From NCBI RefSeq assembly GCF_963966145.1, contig NC_091053.1, positions 124,001 through 188,000 on the forward strand: DNA of 64,000 nt. Direction: 5' to 3'. Below are positions 12,589 through 25,769 of this stretch, one piece after another; the first letter of the stretch is position 1, and each line of letters opens with the position of its first letter. Both the position numbers and the translations under genes were made by a program. This DNA is from Tenebrio molitor. Taxonomy: Eukaryota > Arthropoda > Insecta > Coleoptera > Tenebrionidae. Under the pieces are notes generated by a model. The model saw only the letters and a list, made by a program, of their open reading frames with translations, ran no database searches and was not told where the DNA came from.

Positions 12589-13805
12589 ATATATAATATT
12601 ATTATATGTAAATGGAAAATTTCAAATGAAAATATTTGATTGTTAATACGGTAATGTCGATACCCACAATTGCCTTGAATACCTATTCGATTTAAATGGC
12701 AATCTAGTGATAGATATCAACTGTTTTTCTATTATTAACCTGTGGTTAATAATGAAATACTTAATTAATATTTTATTAAAAAAACTATTTTGGCTAAATT
12801 TAACAACTTAATGGCTGTTATTTTATTATCATTAGGCATTTGCTTTGAAAAATATAATCACTTGTCAACTTTGACAAATAAATGAATTCTGTTATTTGTT
12901 CTGGCAGTAAAAAAAATCCATGGAAATATTGTTCAATGTTCAGCCCACAATACCTACCCTCGAAAAATAAAATTGTCCTAGATTTATTTGAACATGACTG
13001 TATCTACATTTATAAGCAAGGACTCGTTAAATGAGAAATAATTACGGAAGCATTTTACATCAGTGTTATAAAATAACAAGTATGTAATGATGAAACATGT
13101 TAAATTTTTGATACAATGAATGCCGCAGTGTAAAGAAATTTACCTTAAATTTACCGGACTCTTGTTATTTAGAAAAATACTCGTAGTTGCTAGAACAGAT
13201 CAATTTGATCGCGACATAAATAAATAATTGCATAAATAATTATGTTTAAGTTGAACGGCGTTAACGTCATTCTAACATCTAATTGTCTCGGTTTTCCGTG
13301 TAATTTTTTAATCTCTGGAATTTTTTAATAAACCTCTACCATTAAACGCAAATATTGAGCAACACAGATCTGTATAAACGTACCGTGTAAATATCAATTC
13401 AGAGTAAGAAAATCTGAGTCCGTCTCTGTTCAACTTGCACTACTCCAACCCTGTACTTTTGAAGTTTGCAATTCGGCATTTGGTTGGACCCATCCGTCGA
13501 TTTAGTTAGAATCAATAGTGACAAAGTTCGACCACCGGAATCTCGAAAACATTTCAAGCAGAACCAGTTTCCATTTTTCGTGAAATAACCACGTACAAGA
13601 GCCCAATAAAATTCAAACCACAAATGAAAAATGTCCCACGGACACTACCGAGGCGGAGTTCGGCCCCTTCCGACTCCAAGCACGACGTATATATCAACGC
13701 GCGCTTGATTTCCACAAACATTTTCCGAGGATGGGACGATGCAGGTCCTCCCGTGTTTGTCAACAGTGCGAAAATTCTAGTGGCCGTTAATAAGCGAAAT
13801 ACGCC

Positions 13806-16800
13806 ATGGATGTGAAGCCGACGAAGACGTCGCGCCTCTTCCTCACGTCCCCCGTGGAGTCAAAAGACGATTTAGAGGAGGTAAATCGAATTTTTAAGGC
13901 GATTTAGTCGAGTGGCGATGGTGCTTTGTCCGCCATTACGATTCTCGCCCCGACTCCTTTCGTGCTGTCAAAAATCTGACGGCGGCAAATTTGAATTCGG
14001 TTTGGTGTTTCAGAAGCTCGAAAGGAGCTACCTGTTCCTGCAGAACATCACGGGCGGCCTGAGCGATAAGGACGCGTACGAGGCCTTGAACAAGGCCCTC
14101 CTCAAGGAGAAGGGCTATGAGGAAGTGTCACTGGGGCTGCTGGTCACCATCCTGACTGAGCCGCAAAACGCGGCGCGAGGCTACCGGGACCTGACGCTAA
14201 TCTCCAACGACGGCTTCAGCTTGGTGCTGACCAGCCTCTCGCAGCTGGTTCTGGAGCGGTATCTGCGATTCACCGATGTGGTTAAGTCCCAGATAGTGTG
14301 GTTGCTGCGAGAGATGATCAAGAACGCGGTCAATAACGTCGACAATTTGTGCTGGAACCTGATGAGGCACGCCGCGGGTGGTGACATCTCCTCAAAGAAC
14401 ATTACGCTTATAGAATCGTTACTAGATGTCCTCACGGAGTATAGGAGTTGGTTAGATAAATTCCCACTGCTAATCGCCTCGGTCGTGTATACATACTTAA
14501 GATTAATCGAAGATCACAATGCGCCTTATTTAGCAACCTTAAGACAGAAGGAAGTTAATTTTTTAGTAAGTTTAATTAGAGAACGTTTCAATGACTGTAT
14601 CGGGATCGGGCGTGACCTAGTGCGGCTCTTGCAAAACGTTGCACGGATCCCGGAGTTCGAACAATTGTGGAAAGACATTTTGACGACGCCGAGGGCTCTC
14701 AGTCCGACTTTCAGCGGTGTTTTACAGTTGTTACAAGCGAGGACTTCCCGACGCTACCTCCAATCACGCTTAACCCCCGACATGGAACGTAAACTCGTCT
14801 TCTTCACCTCACAGGTAGGTCCTCATTCCGCAAATCATAATTAGAGCTACTCAAAGTTACACCCATATTTGGTCGAGAACCGTTCGTCATATCTTAATCC
14901 TAACCTAAAATTTGTTGGCACCATCTGCTTTGTCACCAGTTACGATAATTATAATTTACCCAAAGAACGTCAAACAGACTTTAATTACTAGTTTAAGTTT
15001 ACATTTTGCCATAATTGCCCAAATTTGGACACTAATAAATCTATAAATTACTATACAGTATGTCCCATAAAACCCTGTTTAGATATTGGGACATCTAACA
15101 TTTTAGATTTTCATTGACCTTTTAAAAATAACAATTCGATCGTTTACCAATATTTCCAATCTTTCAAAAACAGTAACTGCAATAAATTCAAAAAACTCCT
15201 GGACTGTCAAAATTAAATTTTAAATAAAATGCTTGTTTTGACTACTTGGGTATAAAAAATTTTCGCTAGAGTGTACCCACGTCAAAATCTTGTTACAAAA
15301 TATATTTAGGTTATGTTTTCCTTTTTAATCATTGAACTAAAAATGTTTTTAACACTTGAAGTGAAATGCAGCAACTAAAAACTGGAGCAATTTGATAAAG
15401 TTTATAAAAAACACAAACAGATAACATACATTTATTGTAAATTTCTTTTTTTAATGGATTTAATCACTTCGGTGGGAAGCTGCCAAGCTGGGTAATAATA
15501 GGAAGGTTTTTTTAAACGAAAAGAAGAGAATGCCACTTTGTGATTGAGTAAACTTCATGTAAGCACTCTTAGTATAGTGGAAATGTTTTTCAAGTATGTA
15601 TATAAAATTTGCTTTTTTGAAATTTCATTAAAAAAAGTTAACTGTTTTTGTTAGAAGTGTCAGTTTTTGTAACTTAGTGAATAAAAACAATGATGGCATC
15701 AACTTTTTTTAATTGTTTGGTTTTAATCCATGAATGAACGATATACATATTCTACAAAGAAGTGATTTACCTATTAAAATGAAATTGAAATAAGAATTAG
15801 AACAATTAGTAACATTAAATCCACCTTTCTTTAGTCCACTAGTAATTTCAGGATCTTCATTTGAATCACTCGTTTTCACTTTTATTGAGACTGACAATAA
15901 TAAAAATAATTTCAATAAACATATAACGTTTCCTTAGCTACTACATCAGCCACCACACTTGACCAAAATAGAAGCACAAAATTACAGTTAAAAGAAATTT
16001 AATTTTTTTTTATTGACAACTCGTGTTAGCGTGCTTTTTTCATGCATGTGGATTATTCAACTTCCACACTTATGAAAAAAAGTTGCACTTCTCACTCGTT
16101 GTCTAAATACTCTAAATAACTATTGTCCGTATCTAATATCAATTAATTCAGTAAAAAGTGTTGGTGGTAGTTTATGTCTTGACATTACCTACGTAGGTAC
16201 TATTGCTGCTCCTCTACGTAATTTACTTTCCCACAAATTATCAAATTGAATCAGTATTTTTATATTTTCACCATTTTGCTTACATATGTAATTAGTTGAG
16301 TTGTTGGAATCTTATACTCAGCAGGAGGTTCAGGGTAATTAATGTAATAACGTAAACCAATTATGTCAATTCTACTCGTAAGTTTGTACGAAAATCGCAT
16401 TCATGAATCTACTATCCAGTGAGAAACCTACGTTTATTGTTATAACCACGGATACATAAAATATTTCCGGAAAGAATTTTGACAACTTTAGGTGGACAGA
16501 AAAATATTTCCAGTATAACAAAAATAGAGATATTTTCATATTTGATGGCGGAAACAAAAGACTGAGAAATGTCACAAATTTGTATTGTCAGTGTCAAATT
16601 TCTCAGACGTTCGTGATTTCGACAGAAATGCAGCAAATTGGCAATAAGAAAGTTATTCATCGTCGAACTAGAAAAATAATTTGTAATACGTTTGATTATA
16701 TGAGAATAACTTTTCCCTTTGAAGCACTGACAAAAATTGGTCGCCAACTTTTGTTTTTAGTGTGTTTGCAAGTGTCAGAAAAAAGTGGGGTTATGAAACA

Positions 16801-19800
16801 AACTGTTGACAGTCGTTTTTTATTCTCATTTTATTATATCACTCAAAAGTTACGATATGGTAGCTATAAACTACCTTTTTGTACATAATAACTATTATTT
16901 TGTGTTACATAAATAAACTCAACAGTTCAATGTCAAATTTTGGTGAGAGGTTGGGCCAACCCAAAAGAAATGAAACTTATTCTAGGGATTTCTTTATTTT
17001 CTTTTTTTCTGCCAACATAATTTGAAACGGATTATAGCTCTATTTTATATTTGTACGTTTCATCAATAAATTCCACTCGATTCCTTTTGTTGCTGGTAAA
17101 ACTTTTTTTTGTTCGACAATGTCAGAATTTGAGAATTTTCTCCTGCGTGAACGAATTTTGGTAAATGTCACCACTTGTCAAAACGAAACGTCAAGCTAAT
17201 TTTAAAGATTTTAAGCGATTTGGAGCCTTTAAGGGGTTCGTCGAACAAAAAACGTCGTATTCAATTGAGCCCAATTTACACACGAACTCGTTGAATAATA
17301 TACTATTAGTCGATTATCTCGCAAACTAAGCGTTTTTGACCTTACATGTATTAAGAGCCCTGAAAGTTTGTCGGTGGAATTTTGACACATCTGTATATTA
17401 CAGGAATATTTGCCACTAACCATTGTGAAGACAGCTTTATCACACTTGGCAAAAAATTATAAATGTTTGAAAGTTTTGTAGTTTCGAACTTTTTACTGTC
17501 TTACAGACGAATTGGAGTTTTTACTTTTACGTGTCTTAGAAAAAATGAATAAACTAAGAAGAACGGAAAGTAATACAAATATCAACGAAACATATTTTAA
17601 TAACAAATATTGCCATTTCTGTTACCAGTAGGTACGTACACACATTTTAGTCGTGGTAACTGCTGTTGAACATCTTGAACATGTTAATTCCTTTTTTCTT
17701 GTATGAACGTGCGATTTTTATAAATGGTTACATCCACTTAATCAACAGTATACCGCCAACTTGATATTAACAACAGTTAAATCATTTTAATTGCTCAATG
17801 CAAATTTCAAAGTAATAGTAAGATATTGTAGGATATTTCTCAGGTATTCTGGAATTAAAAAGCAGGGTATTGTCTAATATTGGACAACTGACAAATTAAC
17901 GTGATTACTTAAGTTCTGTGTGTGAACGAGAAAAAGCAACAATTTAACTTACTAGATGTTTGGGGTCGCCACGTGTAATTTACTTGGACTTGTCTTCATG
18001 CAAACAAATAAACCATATTATTTTCTAACTTAGTGCTCGCCCCTCTCCCACTTAATAGTAAGCTTATATAGGGTTGTTATAAATGATTGTAGTACAAGTA
18101 GGTGTAAAAACTGAATGTAAAATTTATGGTTGCCGCTCTATATAAAAAACATCAAAATGATGTGAATAAGTGAGTACACAATAAAATGACATTTATTTTT
18201 TGAGCTACAATTTTTTTTTATTGCTCTTAATCTTCTACGTTGTCCCACAACCTCGTAGGTAAAATTTCGGCACATTTTAAAAGTACACGCTGTATATCAT
18301 ATTTTATAAAATAAACAAGATTTATAAACTTTTGTCGCGAGTTTTATTAGGCACGAGCGGAGCGAGTGTTTAATAAACGAGTGTTTAGAAAAGTTGCATA
18401 CTATACTTTTTCTAAGACCAAATAAATAAAACAAGTAACTTCTTTATTAAACGTTAATTCAAACATAAAATTCGAAATTGATGAATAAATACCCCGATAA
18501 TTGATAGTAGTAGTCGGCAAAAAATGCGTAAATGTAAAAAGCGCAAGCGCAGACCGCAGTTAGGAACGTACTATGCCGGCCAAAAAATTTTGGCCGTCAT
18601 CTGTCAATTCAAAAAAAAAAAAAAATTGTAATCCGTACTTTATTGTCATCATGATTACCGTCTTGATTATGAACGTTATTTTTTGGGTGGTAAATTTCAA
18701 AACTCAAAATTATTTTGTCATTTCTACTACACAGAACGTTTACCTCAGGTTATCTATGTACGATTGCTGTAATTTTGTTCATTCATGTCGGATTTTTGGA
18801 ATATCTGAGCTTCAAACAGTTTAATTGATTCTCAAAATGACAAGAATTGAAAGTGGGGTTACGATTCCTAAAGGTTTATTTACACTTTACTTGAATGTCA
18901 AGAAAGTGACGGCCAACATTTTTTGGCCATAGTACAGTAGGTTGCAAAAAACACGGGAAATTAAAAATTTCCTAATGTAAATTTGGTTTTGTGCATTTGT
19001 CAATTAATTGTCTACTTGACGTACTTGTCAAATAATTTTTTGAAATGTCTTTAAATGTTGACCATAATTGTAAAAATTGTAAAAATGTGTCAATTTTATT
19101 CTGACAGTACACGTTTCTTTTTGTATAGTTGTATATTATGTTGCATATCTTATAAACTTCTCTGGGTCGTATGAATAAAATGAAGCAAGTATATTTATAT
19201 GGCGAGTCAAGTTTTACCGCTCGCACGATTAACCCTATTAAAAAATTAGTAAAAATTACGAAACTTTAGGGTTATATTTCCTTGATATAAGGATTTAAAT
19301 TTACAATTAATTCAAAGAACACATTTATGAAATTCGCATCAAAAGAAAATTATTATATGTGCAGAGTGTCCCAGAGTTGCGAAAAAGCTCCATAACTTGT
19401 TTGTTATTGAAGATATCAACTTTTTCTTTTTTTTTTAGATGATGATAAATAAAATAGCAAATTTTTTCTTTTGGAAAAAAGTCAGGTACCTATAATGTGG
19501 AAAACAATCCTAAACACAATATTTATTACACGTTCTGTCATATTATTTTTTGTTTCTGCTCGTTTTTTCTTTGAAAAATAAAACTATGAATAATAGCGAG
19601 TTAACCGACATGTTACAAGTCTACTTTCAATGTAATACAAATAGAAAAAAAATCTTCAGAAAGTATTGTTATTGCGCTTAGGATTATCAGCGAATTATTG
19701 ATTAAAATTGATTTTTTTCCTTCTTCAGGTACGATTCGGGAACCACAAACGTTACCAAGACTGGTTCCAACGTCAATACTTGGCCACTCCGGAGTCTCAG

Positions 19801-22800
19801 AGTTTACGCTGCGACATAATCCGTTTCATCGTCGGTGTCATCCATCCAACGAACGAACTCCTGTGTTCTGACATAATACCTCGATGGGCCGTCATCGGCT
19901 GGCTCCTGACGACGTGCACCTCCAGCGTGGCCGTGTCGAACGCCAAGCTGGCCCTCTTCTACGACTGGCTCTTTTTCGACAGCGAAAAAGACAACATCAT
20001 GAACATCGAACCCGCCATCTTAGTTATGCACCACTCGATGCGTTCTCACCCCGCCGTCTCGGCGACATTACTCGACTTTCTGTGCCGCATCATCCCCAAC
20101 TTCCATCAACCACTCGCCGATAAGGTTCGCAACGGCATTTTCTCATCGTTACGGAAGATACTCGAAAAGCGAGTGGTGCCGTCGCTGGTGCCGCTCTTCG
20201 ACAACGCAAAGCTCGATCCGGAATTGAGAAACATGGTCCGGGAGACGTTCAGGGAGTTTTGCATTTCGGGCGCCCCGGAGTCCTCATCCAGGTTAGAGGA
20301 ATTGAACGCCGGCCACTCGACGAGGTTCGAAGACGGGGAAACGAACGAACACCGGTTGAACAACACCTTGAACAACCACATCCTCGACAACGAACCGGCG
20401 TTCAGCGACGATGAGGAGGAGCAGCCCCTGACGATCAGCGCCCTGGAGGACGACACCGATGAAGATGATGACGACATTCCACTGTCCGAAGTGCGGCTGA
20501 AGGAGAAGACGCAGGATAAGTTGGACGAGAGCATCGAAGGACCTGTGGGAGAGCTCCTGGGGAAGTTGCAACAAGAAAAGGACGAGGAAAAACGGTGCGA
20601 GCTGATGGAGAGTCTCATTCAGAACCTGACAGATTACGACAGCGAGGACGAAGACACGCTACCGGCGATAGCGAAGTCGTTGTGCAACTGCATCCAGGAC
20701 GACTTCGACGGGGAATTCTTCCCGGAATCGGTGAGCGAGGATAAGCTTCTGGACAGCGTCAAATCGCCGCTATTCATTCTCTTCCACACGCTGTACAACT
20801 TCTCGAAACAAGACGAGACGGGGAAGGACGTTCTGTTCAAGCTGATGGCGGAGATGCGGAACTTTCGCCAAAGTATCGGTTATTTGTTGCTCTATTTCCT
20901 CAAAGTGCAAATTCGGACAGAGAATAAAAAAGAGGACCAGACGAAAGCCAGTGCGCTAAAAGTCAGTGTGTACAAAGAGTATTGTCAGTATAGTGAGAAA
21001 AAAATCGATTTGTGCTTACTTGACGATTTAGTCGCCTGCCATGTCAGTGATACCAAATTAATGATGTGGATAGTGCCTGATTTATTTAGGGATTTCAAAC
21101 AGCAAACAGTTAATAGCGCTCAAATAATACGGGTGATAATTTCGGCTATCGACTCGAGACAGTTGCAGACTCTTGTGGGTAAAGTGTTGCAAGGCCACCT
21201 GGTGATGTTCAAGAGTGAGAACATTCAGCCCTTGTTGAAGATCAGCCTGACGTGGGAGAGCATCGAACAGTTCTTCTTCTGGCAGCTGATCCACGCCCAC
21301 GATATCTCCATCGACACGGTCCTACCCCTGATAACCCAGCTGGACTACGAGCAGCACTCAGAGGCCCTCACCGCGATCACCCTCATGCTGAAACAGGAGA
21401 AACCCAACGCCGACTACGTCAAGTACTTGTTCTCGAGAGATATCAGCATCAACGGCGACCTCTTCATTTTTACGATAGTCAAATACTGGTGCGACGAGTA
21501 CATCGACAAAGTAGCCGAATTGATTTCGTCCCTGTTAAGCACCAGGTATCCGTCGACCTCGCCCAACAAACGGAAACGGACCGGGGGTAAGACTTTGAGC
21601 GCGACAGTGCCCAGTTCGGACCAGGTCTTGGGACACCTGGAACAGCTCAGGATCATCTGCGAGAGACACGATTGCATGGCGATCTACACGTTGGATTCAA
21701 TGCAGAGGGCGTTGAACATAGCGATGAACAACAGCACCGACAGCCAGAAGAAACAGTTTGGGAAGCTGTTCGCGCTGCTGGAGGAAGAGGAGGAGGTCAG
21801 TGCGACGAAGAGCAGGTCACAGGGTAGGGGGCGGAAACCGGCGAACAAGGGTAACACCACGACGACGAGCAACAAGAGGGCGACGGTGAAGGATATATGC
21901 GACTCGTCGGAAGAGAGCAGCGAGGTAAGGGATCTGAAATGGGAGTCTATTCTTTATAATTTAATGGAGAAGTAATATTGGGTTTTGTTTTTGGATAATT
22001 ACGGTTGATTAAATACAAAAACGACAAAATAAAGAATGAAGTGGAGTGTGATGTAATAATAAAGCAAAATGAATTTAATAGAATACGGTTTTTTTGTACT
22101 TTTGTTTTTCTACGTTTTTGAAATTCAAAATTTCTGGAGATTGTTTAAGGGTCCAAAAAAATTTTGATTGATCGTCGACATTATTAACACCACAATGTAT
22201 TCCTGACGAGATATCATTGAAAAAATAGAATTTTATGCAAGGTTTTTCTTTTGAAAAATGTTTGTAAATGAACATCTACAATTTAATGAGCCGTAGAAAG
22301 ATATTAATGACGAAGTTTAAATGCAGCCAGTAATACGTTTTTCATTTAATAGTTGATACAAAAACGCGAGTGAAACGAGCGTTTTCAAGGCCCACGAGTG
22401 CCAAAAAAAAAAACAATTTTCACAAGAACAAGTTGAATACAACGTTTTTGTGTACGACGAGTCCCTTAAAGGCTCCAAATCGCTTAAAATCTTTAAAATT
22501 AGCTTGACATTTCATTTTGACATGTTGTGACATTTATCAAAATCCGTTCACACAGGAGAAAACTCTCAAATTCAGAGTGTCGAACAAAAAAAAATTTTCA
22601 TTAGTAATAAATACCGTATGATCAACAATTATTTAGATCAAAGAAGGCATTGGATTTTGATACGTATTTCCAAATCTAGACTTTCAGATGCTCTGGATGC
22701 ACGAAAGTACTTTAGGTTGCATATACCAGTTTCAATTGAAATTTTACTGAAACTTGACCAAACAGGCAACAGCACTGTATGTCCATTCTCCGTAATTGAA

Positions 22801-24854
22801 AACACCGTTATGATTCAATGATGAATCAAATAACTGTCACTATGAATCAAATTTTAACTCAAAAATGGTTTTTACTTCAGTTCTGAAGTAAAAACCATTT
22901 TTCAGTTAAAATCACAGTTAAAATTATGAATTATGACAGTTGTTTGACGTTTATTAGCTGCGTTAGCAAAGAAACAAAAAATCTGACACTGTCAAAGGCA
23001 TAACCGCCCCTTATCTAAGTAATTGTTGATCGCATGGTAGTATTCAATTTATAAGGAGCGATCAAATTAATTTGTAATCGAGTTATCCGAAATCGTATGT
23101 CGTTATTTGAACTCCAGGCTCCAATAAACACAGGTTAGATCTCGATATATCAATCGCAAAGACATACGGATTCAAATCCATGGATGACTCGATTACAAAT
23201 TAATTTGATCGCTCCATAAAACTGGTTTTTATTTTTTTAGCGCGTATGCTTTGAAAATATTCAGGAAACAAATAGTGCGTTGTATTCCTTGCGAAGTAGC
23301 CTTTCAAACGAGGTGTCACTTGGCATACCCTTACGTTTGAAAAAAAAAGTTAAGTGTGGTTGCGTACTTCCCGGAGCAGATATGCAAAAACCTTATTATA
23401 TACGCCGAAATGTGGGCAAGGAAAAACAAAAATTGACCTGTTTCGGTTTTTTTTTTTTTACAAAAATCGCCAATGTCCAAGCTATGAATTTTATTCTTAG
23501 TTACAGTTTCCACAATGTTATTTGTTTTTCACAACTACTCCATTGAATGGGTTTTTTCAAATTTTTTTTATAAACGAGCATTATCACTCGTACAAAACTT
23601 CGAATGCGTAACATTAAAACTTGATTAAATTTGAAACAACAGGGAAGAAAAAATGCAACTTGCTGAAAAAAAATGGCCAGTTACGTACTTTACTTTGGAA
23701 AATAAAATCGGCACCTCAATTCATTTTCAAATTGAATCCATACAACGCCAACGGCTGATCGTTGAACAACTCAGTTACCTAAAGTCGATGTTTTTTCATT
23801 TTGTAATTGTCTATCGTGTAAAGGTGGGTTGCATCCGTCGATTACCTGTACAGGGTACACAGTCACCGAGACATAATCGAATACAAAGTCGTTCACATTT
23901 TTTTTAAATAATTCATTACTATAAATTCAATCGTCTGATATCGGTGGTGTTCTACAGCAAACCGCAACAGCAACTAAACGAGATTTTACAGAACACTGAC
24001 TGAATGTATCTGTCATTTACATTTGTAGTAACACCATAATAATCGTCGACTTACTCTCTCCCGGCTTTCTAGAAGTTTGTTCAAAGTTACGGACCCGCTC
24101 AAGTGCTCAATCATACGTTTCAAATTCTTCGAACTTTCAAAACAATTATATTCAGCAATTCAATGATGTTAATTTATTAGACAGTTTAAAATGTTGCCGA
24201 ACTCACGAAGTTCGCGAATTTTTTTCTTCGTCTAATACTGCAACAGAGAAGGTTTGCGTATGGGGTATTCGTAGAGTTTTTTTACCACAGAACAATCAAC
24301 ATCAACGTATGTTGGTTAGTCATATTTAATTCATGGGCACTGAAGCCAAAATGGTTTGAAACAGAACCAGTTAATTAATTAAATAAAATGAATTGAAAAT
24401 CAAGCAATTATACAAATCGAATATTGATACAATAGAGCTGTTATGGAATGTTGTTCAAATTACGGCCATCAGGGAATTGCATTTAAAAAAATGTGTTTAT
24501 GCAGAAGTTCATTCGGTCAACGGAAAACGATGTAAATGCTGCATATTGTTACAAAAATGTTTAAATTCCATTGAATTTTATCAGTAGCGTCGGTTTTTTT
24601 ATTATAGTAAAATTGGTTTAATATCTAATTGTAGTTAGCCTTGTGAAGTATCGTAAATTTGTGGTCAGAATTTCGGTTACAGGTGTATACCACGGAAGTG
24701 ACCTTGTTGAATTGAATTAAACAAGTTTTGAATCGTTTAAGATGTGATGATCGAAATCGCAAAATTTCAATCGATTTGTATTTTTCAGGAGGAGGAAATC
24801 GTAAAGCCAAAGCAGCCTAAGAAACGAAAAAAAGTCATGTCAGATAGTGATTGA
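13806..24854 (+). CDS. INTS3: Integrator complex subunit 3
   Basis: Exons 13806-13880, 14014-14814, 19729-21924, 24789-24854; all junctions phase 0; 1045 aa, close to the roughly 1040 aa of vertebrate INTS3. The start MDVKPTKTSRLFLTSP is the only good ATG ahead of the conserved KLERSYLFLQNITGG block. Family landmarks include the N-terminal helical repeat region (ILTEPQNAARGYRDL; LCWNLMRHAAGG), VRFGNHKRYQDWFQ and the long C-terminal helical half; an acidic linker (about residues 500-560) separates the halves, and a basic KPKQPKKRKKV tail before SDSD is a likely nuclear signal. INTS3 belongs to Integrator (snRNA 3' processing and promoter-proximal termination) and is the scaffold of the SOSS single-strand DNA sensor with SSB proteins; these roles come from family knowledge. 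The 4.9 kb and 2.9 kb introns hold mobile elements. An alternative 3' end may lie just after exon 3. Confidence 0.95.
15797..15925 (-). repeat. Dispersed repeat with coding-like segment, copy 2
   Basis: Reverse-oriented match to 8861-8988. Read on the minus strand it encodes SDSNEDPEITSGLKKGGF before a gtaaat donor-like site, so it may be an exon fragment of a mobile element. No family recognised. Confidence 0.55.
16738..17060. repeat. Dispersed repeat shared with the RSF1 intron, copy 1
   Basis: Two blocks (tcgccaacttttgtttttag... and caacagttcaatgtcaaatt...) recur in the same order at about 60697-61066. Spacing differs, so the copies have diverged by indels. Non-coding. Confidence 0.7.
17104..17252 (-). 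repeat. Dispersed MITE (ttgttcgacg family), copy 2
   Basis: Reverse orientation relative to 9036-9182, bounded by ttgttcgac and gtcgaacaa. Flank gcccaatttacacacgaact also resembles the flank of copy 1, so the full element may be longer. Confidence 0.8.
18061..18300. repeat. Diverged repeat starting agggttgttataaatgattg
   Basis: The start resembles 61890-61915 (cagggttattataaatgatt) and the far end reads cacgctgtat, like the termini of acagggtg-type elements. Boundaries uncertain. Confidence 0.4.
18568..18935. repeat. Terminal-inverted-repeat element, tactatgccggcc family
   Basis: Left end gtactatgccggccaaaaaa, right end ttttttggccatagtac; subterminal ttggccgtca/tgacggccaa. Shares its terminal motif with the palindrome at 60272-60393. 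The 83-codon frame inside has no recognisable domain. Confidence 0.75.
19200..19370 (+). repeat. Dispersed repeat shared with KANSL1 intron, copy 1
   Basis: Contains aaccctattaaaaaattagt and ttcaaagaacacatttatga; both reappear reverse-complemented at about 44275-44520. Non-coding. Confidence 0.65.
21925..22063 (+). terminator. Possible alternative INTS3 3' end with intronic poly(A) signals
   Basis: If exon 3 is not spliced at 21924, translation reads 16 further codons (VRDLKWESILYNLMEK) to a TAA at 21973-21975. Two AATAAA hexamers follow at 22028 and 22058. This would replace the basic C-terminal tail. Sequence-only inference. Confidence 0.4.
22306..22372 (+). repeat. Short dispersed repeat shared with 35341-35405
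   Basis: The string gccagtaatacgtttttcat and flanking tgacgaagtttaaat recur at 35341-35405 in KANSL1 intron 1. Non-coding. Confidence 0.6.
22447..22590 (+). repeat. Dispersed MITE (ttgttcgacg family), copy 3
   Basis: Same orientation as 9036-9182; starts gtgtacgacgagtccctt, ends agagtgtcgaacaaa. Lies in the last INTS3 intron. Confidence 0.75.
22853..22911. repeat. Near-perfect hairpin in INTS3 intron 3
   Basis: Arms aaaaatggtttttacttcag (22861-22880) and its exact complement (22883-22902) with a two-base loop; pairing extends outward with one mismatch. Complementary gaatca/ctgtca flanks suggest a slightly larger element. Confidence 0.8.
23054..23217. repeat. Palindromic element ending ggagcgatcaaattaatttg
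   Basis: Left arm ggagcgatcaaattaatttg and right arm caaattaatttgatcgctcc are exact complements, followed by taatcgagt/actcgatta. A solo end of the same family occurs at 45428-45448 and a fragment near 38224. Confidence 0.8.
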
Positions 24855-25769
24855 CGGAACCAAGTGGTAGCAGTGGATTCGTCGTGTGTGAAGCACAGCG
24901 GAATTAAGGAACGTCATATCAGATGCAAGCTTGTGATCATTACCATTATTCAGAGACACGTACTACGCTGAAGAAGAAGATGTTGTAATAACAAAGGATC
25001 TAAAAAAGTGAATACACTGCCTGTAGCAAGATTAAGACAATTATCGCTGTCTTGAAAAATTGTTGAGTACCTTAAATATTGTCATTTAAAAAACGTTGTT
25101 AATAATTATTGTATTATTTTTACATGTTATTATGCAAATAACCCTCTCATGTGTATTCTGTATTTATATATTTTTGTCTGTAAATTGTTATTGTTAGTTC
25201 TCCCCTGTTATCATTTTTTTGCTATTCAAGGGTTAATAAGTGAATTAGAAAAGATGAAGTTTTTAAACGAACTGTAAATTGATCATAGTGTTTTATTACA
25301 ATCGAAGATGTATAAATTTGTAAATATATTTATAAAGAGCAGAAAGTTATTCATTTGACTGTGTCAACGAAAGTTAAGAATGAACGTCACGTGAGACTAA
25401 TGAAAAACTTGTTTAAAGACGGTGTTAGTCTTAAATATTTAGTGCGGGTAATTGCCTGTTATTTTTTACTGCAATAAAGTAAGGAAAACTTGATATGGCG
25501 GAGATTTTACATTTGACCTTTCTTTATGTTGGTATTAATTTTGACGCGTACAGTAATAAACAGAAATTCCCCAGGGATTACTGACAATATGGGGTGTGTC
25601 ACGAATTAACAATTTTTATCAGTGAGTGGTACTCTCTCAATTATTTAAGAAGTTTGCTATAGTTATTTATAAAAGTATAATAATTAGTTAACAACTTAAC
25701 TGCCGCATCTCACAGTATAAGCGCAACATCTCCGTCTTTATGTGATTTCATTAGCAACCCGCCACAAAG
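24855..25769 (+). other. INTS3 3' UTR, intergenic space and Pak3 5' region
   Basis: No ORF. Candidate poly(A) signals sit near 25473 (caataaag) and 25555 (agtaataaac). The Pak3 start and any promoter or 5' UTR fall in the last ~250 bases; an untranslated first exon farther upstream cannot be excluded. Confidence 0.5.

Larger units (their letters stand above)
6484..13805. other. Repeat-rich intergenic region, no gene recognised
   Basis: About 7.3 kb between the TPR gene and INTS3. It contains several palindromic elements listed separately (6737-7090, 8219-8313, 8861-8988, 9036-9182, 10815-12588). The open frames here are short, overlap repeats or lack recognisable domains. The last 400 bases (13400-13805), rising in GC, probably hold the INTS3 promoter and 5' UTR; no TATA box is obvious. 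Confidence 0.6.
14815..19728 (+). other. INTS3 intron 2, repeat-bearing
   Basis: Donor gtaggt, acceptor ttcttcag. Holds repeats at 15797-15925, 16738-17060, 17104-17252, 18061-18300, 18568-18935 and 19200-19370, listed separately. Open frames inside are short and overlap those repeats. Confidence 0.8.

Noticed and set aside
16412..16888. ORFs of about 100 codons on both strands in INTS3 intron 2
   Set aside because: They run into the dispersed repeat at 16738 and are not open in the second copy at 60697.
20106..20618. 170-codon minus-strand ORF opposite INTS3
   Set aside because: Fully antisense to conserved INTS3 exon 3; serine-rich composition is the mirror of its acidic linker.
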